Assembly (NCBI RefSeq): GCF_030010625.1
Contig: NZ_JASCXN010000017.1
Span: 62,001-126,000 of the forward strand
Source: Streptomyces sp. CC208A
Lineage (GTDB): Bacteria; Actinomycetota; Actinomycetes; Streptomycetales; Streptomycetaceae
Direction of reading: 5' to 3'
Length of the DNA: 64,000 nucleotides
Both the position numbers and the translations under genes were made by a program. This document shows, one piece after another, positions 61,147-64,000 of this stretch; position 1 is the stretch's first letter, and every line of letters starts with the position of its first letter. The notes below the pieces were generated by a model. The model was not told the origin of the DNA, did no database searches, and saw only the letters and a list, made by a program, of their open reading frames with translations.

Positions 61147-62574
61147 ATGACCCGCGACCGCCGTCTCCCGTTCCCCGTCCTCGTCACCGCGCTTCTGCTG
61201 TCGTTCCTGACGGCGTCGTTGGTGCTCCTGCTCCGTTCGGGCGCGCACGGGACCGGCTTTCTGGGTGGGTACGCGGGCGCGTGGGCGGTGTTCGCGGCGG
61301 CCGCGCTCGTCCTGCGCCGGGTCCCGCGCCGGCACGTCGTCCCGCTCGTGCTCGCGGGGGCGGTCGCGGTGACGGCGGCCGGCCTGGTGGCGGCCCCTCG
61401 GACGAGCACCGACTCCTACCGGTACGCGTGGGACGGCCGGGTGCAGGCGGCCGGCGTCTCGCCCTACGACCACGCGCCCGCCGACCCGGCGCTCGGCGGC
61501 CTCCGCGACGACTGGCTCTTCCCCGGCCCCGAGGAGTGCGGGCGGGACGGGAGCGGTCTCGCGCCGCTCGGCGACGGCCGGTGCACCCGGATCAACCGGC
61601 CCGCCGTGCACACGATCTACCCGCCGGTGGCGGAGGGCTGGTTCCTCCTCGTCCACGTCCTGTCGCCGGAGGACTCCCGGCACAAGGGGCTCCAGGTGGC
61701 CTCGGCGTTGCTGGCCCTGGCCGTCACCGGCCTCCTGCTCGGCGTCCTCCGCCGCCGGGGCGATCCGCGCCGGGCTGCTCTGTGGGCGTGGTGCCCGGCC
61801 GTCCCCGTCGAGGCCGTCGACAACGCCCACGTCGACGTCCTGGCCGTGCTCCTCTCGGTCGGCGCGCTCGCCCTGGTGGCGCGCCGCCGCCACGTCACGG
61901 GCGGGGTGCTGCTGGGCCTGGCGGTCGCCGCCAAGCTGCTGCCCGCCGTGCTCCTGCCCGGCGCGCTGTCCGGGCTCAGGCGGCCCCGCGCGGTCGCGGC
62001 CGTGACGCTGGCGGCCGCGGCGACGGTGGCGCTGGCGTACCTGCCGTACGTCCTCCTCTCCGACGGCTCCGTCCTCGGCTACCTGAGCGGCTACGCCCAG
62101 GAGGAGGGCTACGACGACGCGGGCGCCGGCGGCCGGTACGCCCTGCTCCGCCTCGTCCTGCCCGACGCGTGGGCGCTGCCCGCGGCGGTCCTGGGCATCG
62201 TGGCGGTGTCGGCGGCGGTGTGGTGGCGCGGCGACCCCGGACGGCCGTGGAGCGGCGCCCTGTCGACCATCGGCACGGCGTTCCTCCTGCTGACGCCCGG
62301 CTATTCCTGGTACGCCCTGCTGCTGATCGCCCTGGTCGCCCTGGACGGCCGCTGGGAGTGGCTCGGCGTCGCCCTGGCGGGCGCGGTCGCGTACCTCGCC
62401 GGCCCGGTCACCGGCATCGCGGGGCCGACCGCCGCGTACGGGGCGGCGGGAGCCCTGGTCTGCGCGGTGTGGTGGGCGCGGCGGCGGAGCACCGGCCGGT
62501 CCACGGGACCGCGCGGGGGTCGCGCCGGCCGGGCGGAGGTCGCCGAGGGCAGCCCCGCCCCCTACCTCGCCTGA
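61147..62574 (+). CDS. GT87/DUF2029-type polyprenol-sugar mannosyltransferase
   Basis: Integral membrane glycosyltransferase of 475 residues with about ten helices (GT-C fold). The early extracytoplasmic loop TDSYRYAWDGRVQAAGVSPY carries the acidic residue expected of polyprenyl-phosphate-sugar-dependent enzymes. NRPAVHTIYPPVAEGWF and VPVEAVDNAHVDVLAVLL are family blocks. The ATG at 61147 lies 6 bp after CAGTCT, a possible -10 of a leaderless transcript. It overlaps the FAD gene by 13 bp. Confidence 0.88.
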   Translation: MTRDRRLPFPVLVTALLLSFLTASLVLLLRSGAHGTGFLGGYAGAWAVFAAAALVLRRVPRRHVVPLVLAGAVAVTAAGLVAAPRTSTDSYRYAWDGRVQAAGVSPYDHAPADPALGGLRDDWLFPGPEECGRDGSGLAPLGDGRCTRINRPAVHTIYPPVAEGWFLLVHVLSPEDSRHKGLQVASALLALAVTGLLLGVLRRRGDPRRAALWAWCPAVPVEAVDNAHVDVLAVLLSVGALALVARRRHVTGGVLLGLAVAAKLLPAVLLPGALSGLRRPRAVAAVTLAAAATVALAYLPYVLLSDGSVLGYLSGYAQEEGYDDAGAGGRYALLRLVLPDAWALPAAVLGIVAVSAAVWWRGDPGRPWSGALSTIGTAFLLLTPGYSWYALLLIALVALDGRWEWLGVALAGAVAYLAGPVTGIAGPTAAYGAAGALVCAVWWARRRSTGRSTGPRGGRAGRAEVAEGSPAPYLA

Positions 62575-63818
62575 CCTGTTCCCCGGGCGCGGTGCCGGAG
62601 GTTGACCGCCGCCGCCCTGGCCACGGCCCTCGGGGCGAGGAAGCCGAGGGGACTGATCAGGCGGGAGGCGAAGAGGTGCATGTGGCGGGCGGTGGCGGCG
62701 TCGCGGGCCGCCGCCGAGAACATGAGGCGCTCCAGGGGGTTGAAGGGGCGGCTCTTCGCGAAGTCGACGGCCAGCCGCTGGTGGGGGCGGAGCCTGCGGC
62801 GGTGGGTACGGCCGTAGGCGGCGAGGGAGCGGTCGAGGTCCCCGTGGCCGGTCACGGCGGGGGCGACCGCCTCGGCCAGCCAGTGCGCGCTCTGGAGGGC
62901 CCAGCCGCAGCCGACGCCCCACAGGGGGTCGCCGGCGAGGGCGGCGTCGCCGACGAGGGCGAGGCCCGGGGCGGTCGGTTCGCGGGTGATCAGGGGGTGG
63001 TCGACGGTTCCGACGATCTTCGAGACGCGTTCGGCGGAGTCGACGGGGGGAGCGTCGGGCAGGGCGCGGACGAAGGAGAGGAAGCTGCCCTCCAGGTCCT
63101 TCCTGAAGGCGGGGAGGTGCTTCTTGTCGGGGAGGACCGCGAGGAGGGTGAGGCCGCCGTCGTTGGGGAAGGAGTACGCCATGTCCGGTTCGAGGAACCA
63201 GGTCTGGCCGATCCCGCCGGGCAGCGGCAGGTCGCGGAAGTAGGCGAGGTAGCCGAAGCGCCGGTTCTCGTACCGCCGGGTGGGCACACCGGCGAGCTTC
63301 GCGACGGTCGAGTCCTTGCCGTCGGCGCCGACGACCAGCCGGGCCCGCAGCTCCCGTTCGCCGTCGGGCGTCGCGGCGCGCGCCCCGGCCGTCCGCCCGG
63401 CCTCCTGGAGCAGCCCGGTCACCCTGTGGCCGAGGAGCAGGTCGACGCCGTCGGTCCGGGCCGCGAGGGACCTGATGAGCGGGTCGAGGATGGCGCGCCG
63501 GACGTTGTACGCGTACGGGAGTTCGGGCCCGCCCGGCGCGGCCTTCGGCTCGACCCAGCCCCAACGGGTGTACCAGCGCGCCTCGTTGCGGACGGCTCCG
63601 GCCTTCTCCAGGTCCGGTACGAGGCCGAGCTCGTCGAGCACCGGGTAGGCGCAGGCGGTGAGGGCGTGGGTGCACAGCACCTTGTACGCCTCGGGGTCCG
63701 AGCGGCGTTCCAGCAGGGCCACGCGGGCACCGCGGCGCGCGAGCAGGACCGCCGCCGCGCAGCCGGCGAGGCTGCCGCCGCTGATGACGACGTCGTAGGC
63801 GCTCTCGGGCTTGGTCAT
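62562..63818 (-). CDS. FAD-dependent oxidoreductase (geranylgeranyl reductase/PHBH-like)
   Basis: Flavoprotein of 418 residues. The dinucleotide motif is VVISGGSLAGCAAAVLLARR (GxGxxG variant with Ser), the second FAD motif ARLVVGADGKDSTVAKLAG, and the third LALVGDAALAGDPLWGVGCG. The family includes geranylgeranyl reductases and aromatic hydroxylases. An unusual YKVLCTHALTACAYPVLDEL stretch lies in the substrate region. The start ATG at 63818 follows a GGGGGC-like ribosome site. Substrate unknown. Confidence 0.9.
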   Translation of the reverse strand: MTKPESAYDVVISGGSLAGCAAAVLLARRGARVALLERRSDPEAYKVLCTHALTACAYPVLDELGLVPDLEKAGAVRNEARWYTRWGWVEPKAAPGGPELPYAYNVRRAILDPLIRSLAARTDGVDLLLGHRVTGLLQEAGRTAGARAATPDGERELRARLVVGADGKDSTVAKLAGVPTRRYENRRFGYLAYFRDLPLPGGIGQTWFLEPDMAYSFPNDGGLTLLAVLPDKKHLPAFRKDLEGSFLSFVRALPDAPPVDSAERVSKIVGTVDHPLITREPTAPGLALVGDAALAGDPLWGVGCGWALQSAHWLAEAVAPAVTGHGDLDRSLAAYGRTHRRRLRPHQRLAVDFAKSRPFNPLERLMFSAAARDAATARHMHLFASRLISPLGFLAPRAVARAAAVNLRHRARGTGQAR

Positions 63819-63851
63819 GCGCTGATCGCCCCCTTCGGGGTGGGGTGGCCG

Positions 63852-63879
63852 TCCGTGGGAGTGGTTCCGTGGGAGTGGT
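63852..63879. repeat. 14-bp tandem repeat upstream of FAD gene
   Basis: TCCGTGGGAGTGGT occurs twice in tandem (63852-63865 and 63866-63879), 34 bp upstream of the FAD-dependent oxidoreductase start. It could be a direct-repeat operator. The rest of 63819-64000 holds no recognised gene. Confidence 0.5.
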
Positions 63880-64000
63880 GCAGCCGCCACTCCTCTCAGG
63901 GGCACGACTCCCCCGTCAAGAAGATCGGCGAAAGTTCGCCGAAGAAGCACAAGCGGACGGGAGTCGCCGCGCGAGGGCGCCGCCGTCAGCGGTGGAGCAG

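Overview
The window is about 72% G+C chromosomal DNA with strong third-position GC bias, many GTG starts, ATGA/GTGA stop-start overlaps and actinomycete gene families (DUF11 surface proteins, TIGR04222, CorA, AllR-type IclR regulator, leaderless promoters). It reads as Streptomyces. Genes are dense on both strands. No rRNA, tRNA or CRISPR array was seen.

Layout. 1-4343: the end of a two-component system (kinase plus a response regulator cut by the window edge), a DMT exporter, a RibD-like reductase and an SDR dehydrogenase. 4542-8154: allantoicase, allantoinase and a divergent AllR-like IclR regulator. 8158-11828: an ABC/FtsX exporter divergent from a second two-component system. 11839-19830: a small conserved protein, a MobA-like nucleotidyltransferase, malate synthase, an SGNH hydrolase, a 600-residue protein of unknown function, a fibronectin-III lipoprotein and a 196-residue orphan. 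19968-29524: purine breakdown (uric acid-type permease, 8-oxoguanine deaminase, uricase, HIU hydrolase, OHCU decarboxylase), a small HTH regulator with a thiamine-binding-type partner, hydroxypyruvate isomerase, tartronate semialdehyde reductase and catalase. 30085-35782: a short ArsR-type regulator, glyoxylate carboligase, a zinc-ribbon/Mrr-like protein, a TIGR04222 membrane protein and a GNAT acetyltransferase. 35779-41224: two acyl-CoA ligases, a GAF-LuxR regulator and CorA. 41225-51753: an accessory, partly decayed stretch with three large DUF11 surface proteins and remnants of a FabH, an IS5-type transposase and a sensor kinase. 51754-63818: an MMPL transporter, a sugar-nucleotide epimerase, a third two-component system and a cluster of glycosyltransferases, a methyltransferase, a membrane molybdopterin oxidoreductase and an FAD enzyme.

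How the genes work together. The purine genes form most of a route from oxidised guanine and urate through allantoin to glyoxylate. Glyoxylate then goes either to malate (AceB) or to glycerate (Gcl, Hyi, GlxR). Catalase removes the peroxide made by uricase. The promoters carry two distinct operator types. Paired 15-bp sites of the form TTCCR-N5-YGGAA lie exactly 21 bp apart, centre to centre, at allB/allR, aceB, hyi and gcl. A 17-bp palindrome TTCAAC-N5-GTTGAA occurs at allB, aceB, uraD and katA, in three cases overlapping the -35 box. The malate synthase promoter carries both types. I infer two regulators, AllR and probably the HTH protein at 25338-25706, sharing one network.

In the right-hand cluster a 21-bp box is repeated in two divergent intergenic regions (57354-57374 and 61076-61096), suggesting that the local OmpR-type response regulator controls the glycosyltransferase and oxidoreductase genes.
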